A DNA stretch of 17,111 nucleotides from an uncultured Bacteroidales bacterium (GTDB lineage: Bacteria; Bacteroidota; Bacteroidia; Bacteroidales; UBA1715). A program made the translations under genes and the position numbers. The notes below the pieces were generated by a model, which saw only the letters and a program-made list of their open reading frames with translations, did not search any database and was not told where the DNA came from. Shown piece after piece: positions 6,510 through 14,095 of the stretch; positions within the stretch are counted from its first letter, which is position 1; each line of letters opens with the position of its first letter. The stretch is from NCBI GenBank assembly GCA_937892155.1, contig CALAUG010000004.1, forward strand, positions 1-17,111. Reading direction: 5' to 3'.

Positions 6510-8690
6510 CTATTTTACTATTGTCATTTCGTCGAGTAAATAGCCTGCGCCTGCGAATTTGTCTATCACAAACAAGACATAACGAGCATCTACGGCTATT
6601 GTACGTTGAACACTCGGTTCAAAAATAATATCGCCACTCATAGCCTCCCAGTTTCCATCGAACGCAAGACCGATTAATTCTCCATTTGCATTCATTACTG
6701 GACTTCCGGAATTTCCTCCCGTTATATCATTGTTAGTAATGAAACAAACTGGTAATTCTCCATTTTTATCAGCATACTGACCGTAATCCTTCGCATTGTA
6801 TAGATCTTCCAACTTGGCAGGAACCTGAAATTCACGGTTTTTGTCATCCCTCTTTTCCATCACCCCTTTTAAGGTTGTGTAATAGTGATATGTAACGCCG
6901 TCCTTGGGCTCATAGCTGCAAACCGTCCCGTATGTCAAACGTTGAGTGGAATTGGCATCTGGATAGAAAAGAGAATCCGTATTCATTTTCATAATCGCAT
7001 CAACATACAATTTATTAGCTGTATCGACAGTATTTTTCTGCAATTGTGAAGCATAATAGAAATATGATTTTATAGTATTACGCAACAAATCAAACATTGG
7101 ATCTTCTACAAACTTCTTATAGTTTGGATTATCTATATATGTATTGAAACGGTTTTCGTCAGTAAAGATTGATTTTGAAAATACATATTGGCTATACTTA
7201 TCGATATTACCTTTATATTTTTTATTTAAAGCGAAATCTGGTGAAACATATACCTTATAGTCCATATTATACCAAGCACCATACACCAAAGTTGCAAATT
7301 GTTCCATATCAACTCGCATGTCAAAATCTTTGAAGAATTTCTTTGCTTTATCCTTTAATGCAACTTGAACTTCTTTTACTGCAACTGGATCACGTGCTTC
7401 AAGTGCATCAAGAATGTCAATACATTCGTATGCAAACATCATAGATTCAACGGTATTTAGCAATCCTATATTCAAGAACACATAGCGTGAATGTAGTACA
7501 GCATTATTTGAATAGAAATTTGACAATGTATCGAGAATCCACCCGTATTTGGCAATCCTCGCAGAATCGGCATGAATCCATTTTGTTAAATCCTCTTCCT
7601 GTTTCATTTTTTTTGCAACTACATCCAAATCTTTTATGCCTTTGTTCTGACCAATACTATATTTCCAATAATTACTCATTGAATCATACTTTGCCGCATA
7701 TTTAATACGAATCAAACTATCAATATTCATATATTTTTTATATGATGACAATGATAAGTCGCCTACTAATTTTACTGTTGCATTATTAATTTGCTGGAAA
7801 TATTTAATATCATCGGCGGAGCGATAGCGGTCTGTTGAACCTGGGAAACCAATAATCATTGCGTAATCACCTTCTTCAACGCCTTTAATTGAAACTGGCA
7901 AGAAGTGTTTTGGAGACAATGGTTTATTTTTCGCAGAATATTCAGCAGGCATTCCCGATTCGTCGGTGTAAACACGAAGCACACAAAAATCGCCAGTCTG
8001 ACGAGGCCAAATCCAATTGTCGGTTTCATCGCCAAATTTTCCTATTGTTCTTGGAGGAGCGCCAACCAAACGGACATCTTTATAGGTTTCATACACGAAT
8101 AAGAAATATTGATTATCCTCGAAGAACGATTTTATCGACGCACCGTACGAACACGTATCGGTAACACTTTTCTTTATTTCTTCAAAAACAGATTTTAACG
8201 ACGGAGTAATTTCCTTATCGGCATCATCGTCATATTCTGCTTCAACAGTGTCTTTTTGAGAATTCAAACCAGCAAACACACGGTCGGTGACATCGTACAT
8301 CGCAACCACACGTGTAGCCCAGACACCATCATTCGACAATTCCTCATCTTGGTTCATTGCCCAAAAGCCATTCTCTATGTAATTATTCGTCAAGCTCGTA
8401 TGCTTCTGAATCATATCAAATCCACAATGATAGTTGGTGAAAACCAAACCTTTCGGCGAAACCAATTCCGACGTACAGAAGAAATTATACGGACGGTCAG
8501 ATTCTGACAAACCCAAAATTGCATCTTTCAACGAAGAATGATTGATACTGTATATCTGTTCTGGAGTCAGTTTACAACCTTTTTGCTCAATGTTTAACTT
8601 ATCGAGCATATTAAGTAACCACATTCCTTCGTCAGCAAAAATTGGATTCATACAGCATGCGAATCCGATAGCAAGCAAGAGTTTTTTCAT
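6510..8690 (-). CDS. S46 family dipeptidyl-peptidase, DPP7-like
   Basis: S46 enzymes are serine exopeptidases of clan PA that release dipeptides from peptide N-termini in the periplasm or at the surface, feeding amino-acid catabolism. The 726-residue length is normal. A Sec signal peptide is visible (MKKLLLAIGF..., likely cleaved after A19). The catalytic His lies in TNYHCG (H88), the Asp within DNWIWPRQTGD (224-234), and the Ser in GGNSGSPV (S661). Eighteen residues after the serine is glycine (G679, in FDGNWE). In characterised S46 enzymes that position is Gly in DPP7 (hydrophobic P1) and Arg in DPP11 (acidic P1), so DPP7-type specificity is inferred. The gene begins 10 bases after the dihydroorotase stop and is probably cotranscribed with it. 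Confidence 0.94.
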   Translation of the reverse strand: MKKLLLAIGFACCMNPIFADEGMWLLNMLDKLNIEQKGCKLTPEQIYSINHSSLKDAILGLSESDRPYNFFCTSELVSPKGLVFTNYHCGFDMIQKHTSLTNNYIENGFWAMNQDEELSNDGVWATRVVAMYDVTDRVFAGLNSQKDTVEAEYDDDADKEITPSLKSVFEEIKKSVTDTCSYGASIKSFFEDNQYFLFVYETYKDVRLVGAPPRTIGKFGDETDNWIWPRQTGDFCVLRVYTDESGMPAEYSAKNKPLSPKHFLPVSIKGVEEGDYAMIIGFPGSTDRYRSADDIKYFQQINNATVKLVGDLSLSSYKKYMNIDSLIRIKYAAKYDSMSNYWKYSIGQNKGIKDLDVVAKKMKQEEDLTKWIHADSARIAKYGWILDTLSNFYSNNAVLHSRYVFLNIGLLNTVESMMFAYECIDILDALEARDPVAVKEVQVALKDKAKKFFKDFDMRVDMEQFATLVYGAWYNMDYKVYVSPDFALNKKYKGNIDKYSQYVFSKSIFTDENRFNTYIDNPNYKKFVEDPMFDLLRNTIKSYFYYASQLQKNTVDTANKLYVDAIMKMNTDSLFYPDANSTQRLTYGTVCSYEPKDGVTYHYYTTLKGVMEKRDDKNREFQVPAKLEDLYNAKDYGQYADKNGELPVCFITNNDITGGNSGSPVMNANGELIGLAFDGNWEAMSGDIIFEPSVQRTIAVDARYVLFVIDKFAGAGYLLDEMTIVK

Positions 8691-8700
8691 ATTGTAATTT

Positions 8701-10044
8701 TTAGTGATTGAACGTTATTTGTTTAACATTTCGTATGTCCGAAATTTTTCCATCGGAATATACGCAGATTCCATTAAGAAACGTTTTCTCCACTTTTGCG
8801 GAAAATGTTGTTCCTTCGAGCGGCGACCAGCCACATTTATAAAGGATTGTATCTTTCGTTACCGGTGTTGTTCCTTGCAAGTCAACGATTGCCAAATCTG
8901 CAAAATAATTCTTGCGGATATATCCACGTTGTTTTATTCCAAACAAATCGGCAGGATTATGACACATTTTTTGGACAATCAACGGAAGCGAAACGACGCC
9001 TTGTTTATACAACTCCAACATAACAAGCAGCGAATGTTGAACCAACGGCATTCCCGAAGCCGATTTTGTATAAGGACGAAATTTTTCACCAAGTGTGTGC
9101 GGAGCATGATCGGTGGCAACCACATCTATTTTACCGTCTATCAATGCTTTACGCAACGCATTTCTATCTTGTTCCGATTTTATTGCAGGATTACATTTAA
9201 TAAGCGAGCCTTTTTCGGCATAATCGGCATCGGTAAACCATATATGATGCACGCAAACCTCAGCTGTTATTCGTTTTTCCGCAAAAGCTGTCGATGAAAA
9301 CAAATCCATTTCCTCTGCCGTTGATAAATGCAACACGTGTAAACGGGTTCCGCATTGCTGTGCCAAGTCTATCGCTTTTTTTGTTGATTTGAAGCATGCT
9401 TCGTTTGAACGAATTTTCGGATGACAATCAAAAGGAATGTCATCACCATATTTGGCACCATATTCCGCAAGATTTGCTTTTATAGTCGCTTCATCTTCGC
9501 AATGGACAGCTACAGGTATGTTTGCCTCGGAAAAGATTTTACGCAATGTCTCTTCGTCGTCAACAAGCATATTGCCCGTACTAGAACCCATAAACACTTT
9601 CACACCGCATACAAGATTTTTGTCTAACGCACGGAGTTCATCTATGTTTGTGTTTGTTGCACCAAAATAAAACGCATAGTTTGCAAAAGCCGTATCTGAC
9701 GCAATCTGCAATTTTTGTTCAAGATTGGCGATTGTAGTGGTTTGTGGAGCAACATTCGGCATATCCATAAAAGTAGTAACGCCACCAGCCAAAGCCGCCC
9801 GTGATTCAGTTGCCATCGTGGCCTTGTGTGTCAATCCAGGTTCGCGGAAATGCACCTGGTCGTCAATGATTCCAGGTATGATAAGCTTTCCCTCGCACGG
9901 AACAACCTCAACATTGACCAATGAAAAATTTTCAGGAAAATCGCCACGAAAAATTTCAGCAATACGGTCATTTTCAATTAAAATACTGCCGTAAAATTGC
10001 TCACCTTCGTTTACAATTAAGCCGTCACGTAAAAGAATCGCCAT
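8701..10044 (-). CDS. pyrC: Dihydroorotase
   Basis: This amidohydrolase interconverts carbamoyl-aspartate and dihydroorotate in de novo pyrimidine synthesis. The ATG at 10044 gives 447 residues. Landmarks in that numbering are DDQVHFREPG (61-70), MDMPN (93-97), KVFMGSSTGN (149-158, with K149 a candidate metal-bridging lysine), HCED (H181), HVLHLSTAEE (H236, H239) and ATDHAPHT (D312 catalytic). The HxH metal motif appears as QVH; I recall Gln there being usual in Bacteroidota dihydroorotases, so it need not mean loss of function. An in-frame GTG at 10062 would add six residues, but it lies inside the TATATTTG promoter box, upstream of the expected transcript start, so I reject it. The S46 peptidase gene follows after 10 bases; no other pyrimidine gene is near. 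Confidence 0.93.
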   Translation of the reverse strand: MAILLRDGLIVNEGEQFYGSILIENDRIAEIFRGDFPENFSLVNVEVVPCEGKLIIPGIIDDQVHFREPGLTHKATMATESRAALAGGVTTFMDMPNVAPQTTTIANLEQKLQIASDTAFANYAFYFGATNTNIDELRALDKNLVCGVKVFMGSSTGNMLVDDEETLRKIFSEANIPVAVHCEDEATIKANLAEYGAKYGDDIPFDCHPKIRSNEACFKSTKKAIDLAQQCGTRLHVLHLSTAEEMDLFSSTAFAEKRITAEVCVHHIWFTDADYAEKGSLIKCNPAIKSEQDRNALRKALIDGKIDVVATDHAPHTLGEKFRPYTKSASGMPLVQHSLLVMLELYKQGVVSLPLIVQKMCHNPADLFGIKQRGYIRKNYFADLAIVDLQGTTPVTKDTILYKCGWSPLEGTTFSAKVEKTFLNGICVYSDGKISDIRNVKQITFNH

Positions 10045-10061
10045 TATCAAACCATTTTCCA

Positions 10062-10069
10062 CAAATATA
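10062..10069 (-). promoter_or_regulatory. -7 box of the pyrC promoter
   Basis: On the minus strand this reads TATATTTG (TAnnTTTG consensus). A TTTG at 10096-10093 is 23 bases upstream, at the long end of usual spacing, and overlaps the stem of the rubrerythrin terminator. The expected transcript start near 10055 leaves an ATG at 10044 with a leader of about 10 bases and excludes the GTG at 10062. Confidence 0.5.
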
Positions 10070-10093
10070 GGTGTTTAGAAACAAAATAAAAAC

Positions 10094-10125
10094 AAAAGAG
10101 AAAATCCATTTAGATTTCCTCTTTT
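10094..10125 (-). terminator. Intrinsic terminator of the perR-rubrerythrin operon
   Basis: AAAAGAG (10094-10100) pairs with CTCTTTT (10119-10125), and after one A-C mismatch AAATC (10102-10106) pairs with GATTT (10113-10117), leaving a six-base loop. On the minus strand it is followed by a U-rich stretch (CTCTTTTGTTTTTATTTTG). It lies about 50 bases after the rubrerythrin stop and just before the pyrC promoter. Confidence 0.7.
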
Positions 10126-10177
10126 TTGTATCGTAAAAATTATAAGTCTTCAGAGATTAGTTTCTGAAAACAAACAT

Positions 10178-10717
10178 TTAATAATTTTCTGCTTTTACTT
10201 GGAAATATGCTTGTGGGTGAGCACATACAGGGCAGGCTTTTGGCGCGTTTTTGCCTATCACTATATGTCCACAGTTTGAACACTGCCAAATCATATCGTT
10301 ATCTTTTGAGAACACTAGACCACCTTCAACATTAGCCAATAATTTTAAATAACGTTCTTCGTGTTCTTTTTCAATTTTTGCCACGCCTTCGAATAATGCA
10401 GCTATTCTTGTAAAACCTTCTTCTCGTGCTTCTTTCGCAAACTGTGCGTACATTTCTGTCCATTCATAGTTTTCTCCTGCTGCTGCGTCTTTAAGATTTG
10501 CAATTGTATCTGGCATTTCTCCACCTTTCAACAATTTAAACCAAATCTTAGCATGTTCTTTTTCGTTGGCAGCAGTTTCTTCAAATAGATTTGCAATTTG
10601 AACATAACCATCCTTCTTTGCCTGTGATGCGTAATACGAATATTTATTTCGCGCTTGTGATTCACCAGCAAAGGCCGTTTGCAAGTTCTTTTCTGTTTTT
10701 GATCCTTTTAATTCCAT
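10178..10717 (-). CDS. rbr: Rubrerythrin
   Basis: This cytosolic non-haem diiron peroxidase reduces hydrogen peroxide to water with electrons from rubredoxin-type donors and protects anaerobes from oxidative stress. The 179 residues show both domains. The N-terminal four-helix diiron domain has E19, E52 with H55 (EKEH), a second pair region GENYEWTEMY (E82, E85) and E116 with H119 (EKEH). A C-terminal rubredoxin-like iron site has CSNC (146-149) and CPVC (162-165). The length is close to typical rubrerythrins (about 190). It starts 12 bases after the stop of the PerR-type regulator and shares its promoter, so it should be induced by peroxide. A terminator follows. It also suggests that the host is an anaerobe or microaerobe. 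Confidence 0.96.
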   Translation of the reverse strand: MELKGSKTEKNLQTAFAGESQARNKYSYYASQAKKDGYVQIANLFEETAANEKEHAKIWFKLLKGGEMPDTIANLKDAAAGENYEWTEMYAQFAKEAREEGFTRIAALFEGVAKIEKEHEERYLKLLANVEGGLVFSKDNDMIWQCSNCGHIVIGKNAPKACPVCAHPQAYFQVKAENY

Positions 10718-10729
10718 AATATTTTAAAT

Positions 10730-11152
10730 TTAAATGTTTTTACAATTTGGACACAAACCTTTGTAGTAAATTTGAGATCCCATAATAAGAAAATCTTTTC
10801 CAATTACATTCGTTGGTATTTCCACCTGTACCGCAATATCAAAAATTTTTCTACACTTTTCACAGAAAAAATGAGCATGTGACGTTGTATCACCATCAAA
10901 ACGAATCATTTTGTCGTCAATTGCAACGGACTGAATTGCTCCTTCCTTTTCTAAAAGCGACAGAGTATTATATACTGTAGTTTTCGACAAAGTTGGCATT
11001 GCAGAAACTAATGCGTCATATACCGTATCGACAGAAGGATGTTCCCGATGTTCCAGTACATATTTCAAAATCGCAATTCTTTGTAACGAAGGCTTTACGT
11101 TACATTGCTGCAACCGTGAAATTACTTCCGTTTCTGTATAATTCGTTTTCAT
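10730..11152 (-). CDS. perR: PerR-type peroxide-sensing repressor (Fur family)
   Basis: This Fur-family dimeric metalloregulator is predicted to repress peroxide-defence genes until its iron site is oxidised by hydrogen peroxide. From the ATG at 11152 it has 140 residues: an N-terminal winged helix with the recognition region LSKTTVYNTL (55-64), then the dimerisation domain. The regulatory site matches Bacillus PerR with a one-residue shift: H38, D86, H92, H94 and D105. The aspartate (D105, equivalent to D104) is characteristic of PerR, where Fur proteins usually carry glutamate. The structural zinc site is C97/C100 and C134/C137. The frame runs open a further 45 codons upstream, but that extension crosses the operator and promoter and is not Fur-like, so it is not used. 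The rubrerythrin gene follows after 12 bases, consistent with the PerR role. Confidence 0.92.
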   Translation of the reverse strand: MKTNYTETEVISRLQQCNVKPSLQRIAILKYVLEHREHPSVDTVYDALVSAMPTLSKTTVYNTLSLLEKEGAIQSVAIDDKMIRFDGDTTSHAHFFCEKCRKIFDIAVQVEIPTNVIGKDFLIMGSQIYYKGLCPNCKNI

Positions 11153-11165
11153 TAAATCTATATCT

Positions 11166-11194
11166 ATTACAAATTTGTAATAATTACAAGTAAT
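11166..11194. promoter_or_regulatory. PerR operator array
   Basis: Four half-sites alternate in orientation: ATTACAA (11166-11172), TTGTAAT (11175-11181), ATTACAA (11183-11189) and a partial GTAAT (11190-11194). The central pair forms a perfect 7-1-7 palindrome, TTGTAATAATTACAA (11175-11189), which differs from the Bacillus PerR box TTATAATnATTATAA only by one symmetrical change per arm. The outer pair 11166-11181 is a perfect 16-bp palindrome. The array starts 14 bases before the perR ATG and covers the promoter, so autoregulation of perR and rubrerythrin is inferred. Confidence 0.7.
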
Positions 11195-11200
11195 ATGCAA
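11170..11200 (-). promoter_or_regulatory. Promoter of the perR-rubrerythrin operon
   Basis: On the minus strand, TTG (11200-11198), a 20-base spacer and CAAATTTG (11177-11170), a one-mismatch version of TAnnTTTG, lie at the right distance from the perR ATG at 11152. The spacer and -7 box are covered by the palindromic operator, as expected for direct repression. Confidence 0.5.
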
Positions 11201-11237
11201 GAGAAATAAGAAATTTTTTTCATACAAAGTCTTTTCA

Positions 11238-11245
11238 TACATTTG
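11238..11245 (+). promoter_or_regulatory. Candidate -7 box of the xseA promoter
   Basis: TACATTTG matches TAnnTTTG exactly but ends only five bases before the xseA ATG (11251), so transcription would begin at or next to the start codon. No clear TTTG or TTG is seen 18-22 bases upstream. It is flanked by the short inverted repeat ATACA-TT-TGTAT (11237-11248). Confidence 0.4.
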
Positions 11246-11250
11246 TATAT

Positions 11251-12486
11251 ATGGAAGAAAGCATCTCATTATCGGAATTAACAGCAAAAATTGGGCAAAG
11301 CATAAAACGTACTTTACCTCAAGACTATTGGATTGTCGCCGAAATAAGTGAGATTCAAGTTAACCGTAATGGTCACTGCTATCTCAATTTGATAGAAAAG
11401 CCAGAGGAAGAAAAAAATCCAACGGCAGAAATGCGTGCCACAATATGGTCGAACCAATATAAACTCATTTCAAAATATTTTGAAGAAGAAACAGGTTGTC
11501 AGCTGGAACCAGGCATGAAAATTATGGTTCTAGTTACAGTGGAATTTCACGATGTGTATGGTATTAGCCTAAATATATCCGACATTAATCCAACGTACAC
11601 AATAGGAGAAGATGAGCAACATCGCTTAAAAATTCTAAGACAATTGGAAGAGGAAGGGATGATTGATATGAACAAGGAGATTGGATTACCAACGGTGATT
11701 CAAAGAATTGCAATAATTTCATCCTTAACAGCTGCTGGATATCAAGATTTTATGCAGCAACTTACTTTTAACCAATATGGCATTGCATTTCACACTAAAT
11801 TGTTCCAAGCTTCAATGCAAGGCGAACAAACAGAAGCATCAATTGTGGAGCAATTGGAAAAGATCTACAAAGAGATAAACAACTTTGACGTAGTTGTAAT
11901 TATACGAGGTGGTGGTTCACGTGCAGATTTGCGATGGTTCGACAATTACAATATTGCCGCAAATATTGCGCAATTTCCCATACCTGTTATTACTGGGATA
12001 GGCCACGACAAGGATCAATCTATCGCGGACATTGTGGCAAACACATCTCTCAAAACACCAACTGCCGTTGCAGAATTTATTATTGACATTTGTGGAGATT
12101 TTGTCGCGGACATAGAAAATATTGAAGAGCAACTTGCCAATTTATACGAAGATTTTCTTGAAGGAGAGCAATCAAAACTTAAAGAGATGTCGAAAGCTCT
12201 TTTACAGGCATTTCAAATCGCTCATATAAAAACAAACAACGAACTTGAGAATTTTCAACAACGATTATCACACAAGATAGAATTTAGAATAGCAAATGAA
12301 CAAGCGAAATTAAATCTGCTTAATGCAACAATTTCTGCAAAGGATCCACAGACAATCTTAAAACAAGGTTTTACACTTTCAACCGATTCAAATGGAAGTA
12401 TTCTCCGTTCTACAAAACAAGTGAAGAAACATTCTATCATAACCACACATTTTTCCGATGGAACAATCCAAAGTACCGTTAATTAA
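11251..12486 (+). CDS. xseA: Exodeoxyribonuclease VII large subunit
   Basis: XseA is the catalytic large subunit of exonuclease VII, which degrades single-stranded DNA from both ends during repair and works with several copies of the small subunit XseB. The 411 residues show an N-terminal OB-fold for DNA binding (SLSELTAKIGQSIKRT..., with YWIVAEISEIQVNRNGHCYLNL at 26-47, to about 115). The nuclease domain follows, with RGGGSRADLRWFDN (219-232) and GIGHDKDQSIADIVAN (249-264), then TPTAVAE (269-275), and a charged, probably coiled-coil region (about 285-350). It is divergent from perR. No xseB-like gene, usually a short gene beside xseA, follows; instead its last 29 bases overlap the start of a beta-barrel gene. 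Confidence 0.95.
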   Translation: MEESISLSELTAKIGQSIKRTLPQDYWIVAEISEIQVNRNGHCYLNLIEKPEEEKNPTAEMRATIWSNQYKLISKYFEEETGCQLEPGMKIMVLVTVEFHDVYGISLNISDINPTYTIGEDEQHRLKILRQLEEEGMIDMNKEIGLPTVIQRIAIISSLTAAGYQDFMQQLTFNQYGIAFHTKLFQASMQGEQTEASIVEQLEKIYKEINNFDVVVIIRGGGSRADLRWFDNYNIAANIAQFPIPVITGIGHDKDQSIADIVANTSLKTPTAVAEFIIDICGDFVADIENIEEQLANLYEDFLEGEQSKLKEMSKALLQAFQIAHIKTNNELENFQQRLSHKIEFRIANEQAKLNLLNATISAKDPQTILKQGFTLSTDSNGSILRSTKQVKKHSIITTHFSDGTIQSTVN

Positions 12487-13063
12487 AATTATCGTAGTAT
12501 CTATTCTTACGTGTTTCTGCGTAGCAACACAGGGTCAAAGGCTACCATTTGACGGTGGATTGTATGGCGGTTTTACAACAAGCCAGATTAATGGCGACGA
12601 AACTGACGGATTTCATAGGATTGGTGGAACTGGCGGCATTTTCGTCGAGACAACGGTCGCAAACGCATACAAACCGACTTTTGAATTGGGTTTTTCACAA
12701 AAAGGCTCCGCAGATAAAAATCACTCTTTTAAAATAACAACCGGCTATGTCGATGCTGCCTTGTTGCTTAAAATGTACCCGACAAATCTAAAAAATCCAG
12801 GCTCAAAATTACATTCTCTTGGACTCTATGCTGGGCCGCTTCTATCTGTTAAAGCATACGAGAATTTAATCGTAAATGACTTAACCCAAAAGACAAAAAA
12901 TTTCGGCAGATTTGATTTGCAACTTTGTGGCGGTTTGGAATACGCACTTTTAGAGAGTTTTAAACTAGACGTACGATGTACATATTCTATACTCAAAATT
13001 AACGAACAATACCGCAATTTTGCGCTCTACTTCCTACTACGATGGAATCCTTTTAGATGGTAA
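12458..13063 (+). CDS. Small outer-membrane beta-barrel protein (porin-family, PorT-like)
   Basis: This 201-residue secreted protein has an N-terminal signal peptide (hydrophobic LIKIIVVSILTCFCVA, likely cleaved around ATQGQ) and then alternating hydrophobic/polar strands rich in Gly, Tyr and Phe. Examples are GGLYGGFTTSQI, GGTGGIFVET, FELGFSQKGS, YVDAALLLKMYP, LGLYAGPLLSV and LQLCGGLEYALL. It ends with LYFLLRWNPFRW, whose terminal aromatic residue is typical of outer-membrane barrels. This resembles the OMP_b-brl_2/porin family common in Bacteroidota; the cargo or role is unknown. The ATG lies 29 bases inside xseA in another frame. No later start keeps the signal peptide, so the overlap seems real and suggests cotranscription. 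Confidence 0.8.
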   Translation: MEQSKVPLIKIIVVSILTCFCVATQGQRLPFDGGLYGGFTTSQINGDETDGFHRIGGTGGIFVETTVANAYKPTFELGFSQKGSADKNHSFKITTGYVDAALLLKMYPTNLKNPGSKLHSLGLYAGPLLSVKAYENLIVNDLTQKTKNFGRFDLQLCGGLEYALLESFKLDVRCTYSILKINEQYRNFALYFLLRWNPFRW

Positions 13064-13190
13064 TTTTTTACTTGCATTACTACCAACAAAGAATTGCCAA
13101 ACACAATTTTAATAATTGATAATTTGGAACATTTCTCTGGCCATTCTTTTGCAATCTCTCCAAAAGACTTTTTGTCGAAAATCTTAGAAA
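13064..13190. other. Convergent intergenic gap without clear signals
   Basis: This short AT-rich stretch separates the 3' ends of the beta-barrel gene (plus) and the unknown secreted-protein gene (minus). I looked for a bidirectional terminator and found only a weak pairing (CCAAA near 13095 with TTTGG near 13123). A 64-codon minus-strand frame crosses it but has no supporting features. Confidence 0.4.
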
Positions 13191-14090
13191 CTATTTTGTA
13201 AAGCCAACGAGTGCTTTCCAATCTTTTGCGGTCATTCCCGACAAGGAAGCATTTCCGTTCATTTTATGATATGAGAAATAATAAAGATTTCCTTCCATAT
13301 CCATTATGACTTTATAGCAACGGCCAGGAAGCATTTCACCCGCTTGAACCATATCATTATCTGATGGCCAAACACAATGCAAAAATAGAACACCCGCACT
13401 TTTTTTACGCTGTGAAGTTGACAAAACTTTCTCAACTGCAGACTGCGACTCCACAACAGAAACTTTTACATTTGGATTTATAGACTTTATTTCCGAAACC
13501 TCGTCAAATGAAGGATTTTGCTCATACTTAATAAGGTAGAGAATTTTGTCGTAAATGTTTTTCTTTTGTTTGTTGTACGTAGCGTATTTCTTGTCTTTCA
13601 GTAATTTTGGATTTGACAGAATATTTTGTACGTGTTTATTAAAAAAAGCCACAATTGCAGGTAATTTGTAAGTCATTTCGTCTTCATCAGCAGATTCGTA
13701 GCAAAGAGGGAACGTGCATACTTCTGGCAAATCATTGATTGTTTCGTAGTTATCACCAATCAATAGGCTTAAAAACGTATATTTTACAGAATCTTTGTCT
13801 TCTCCGAATTGCATTGTCACTGGCGTTAGAAACGCATTGGCAGGATTCTGTAATTTCGTACTATCCAAATCGCTCAAATGGATAAATTTGAACGACGTAA
13901 GTGTCCAGTTTTTTTCTACCGCCTTTCGTATCGAAGCATTGTAATCGTTAATTGGACTTTCTTCCAGCACGACATACAATGTCGCATTTTGAACCATATC
14001 ATTTACCTGTGCCAATGTTGCCGTCGGACGTTGTGCAACTGCGAGCAAACCAACACAAATACTGGCAAATACCATTACTATTTTTTTCAT
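13191..14090 (-). CDS. Secreted protein of unknown function
   Basis: I do not recognise a named domain. From the ATG at 14090 it has 299 residues and begins with a clear Sec signal peptide (MKKIVMVFASICVGLLAVA, likely cleaved before Q20). The rest is soluble and mixed alpha/beta, with a lysine-rich middle stretch (about 160-180) and a C-terminal part holding FLHCVWPSDNDMV and GRCYKVIMDMEGNLYYFSYH. There is no second membrane segment and no lipobox, so it is periplasmic or exported. The frame is open 14 codons further upstream, but those residues do not look like a signal peptide and would overlap the preceding gene. It begins 5 bases after the stop of the VWA gene, so the two are almost certainly one operon and may act together outside the cytoplasm. 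Confidence 0.8.
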   Translation of the reverse strand: MKKIVMVFASICVGLLAVAQRPTATLAQVNDMVQNATLYVVLEESPINDYNASIRKAVEKNWTLTSFKFIHLSDLDSTKLQNPANAFLTPVTMQFGEDKDSVKYTFLSLLIGDNYETINDLPEVCTFPLCYESADEDEMTYKLPAIVAFFNKHVQNILSNPKLLKDKKYATYNKQKKNIYDKILYLIKYEQNPSFDEVSEIKSINPNVKVSVVESQSAVEKVLSTSQRKKSAGVLFLHCVWPSDNDMVQAGEMLPGRCYKVIMDMEGNLYYFSYHKMNGNASLSGMTAKDWKALVGFTK

Positions 14091-14095
14091 ATCTT

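Noticed and set aside
8704..9297. 197-codon plus-strand open frame opposite the dihydroorotase gene
   Set aside because: It lies wholly antisense to a strongly conserved gene, has low-complexity, Phe/Arg/Cys-rich composition and no recognisable motif or promoter.
10045..10062. GTG start extending dihydroorotase by six residues
   Set aside because: The codon is inside the predicted -7 box, and homologues begin near the ILLRDGLIVNEG region.
11153..11287. 45-residue N-terminal extension of the PerR-type regulator
   Set aside because: It crosses the operator, promoter and even the xseA start. Fur-family proteins of about 140 residues fit the ATG at 11152.
13027..13221. 64-codon minus-strand frame across the convergent gap
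   Set aside because: It overlaps coding sequence on both sides, has no promoter, signal peptide or motif, and is short enough to be chance in AT-rich DNA.
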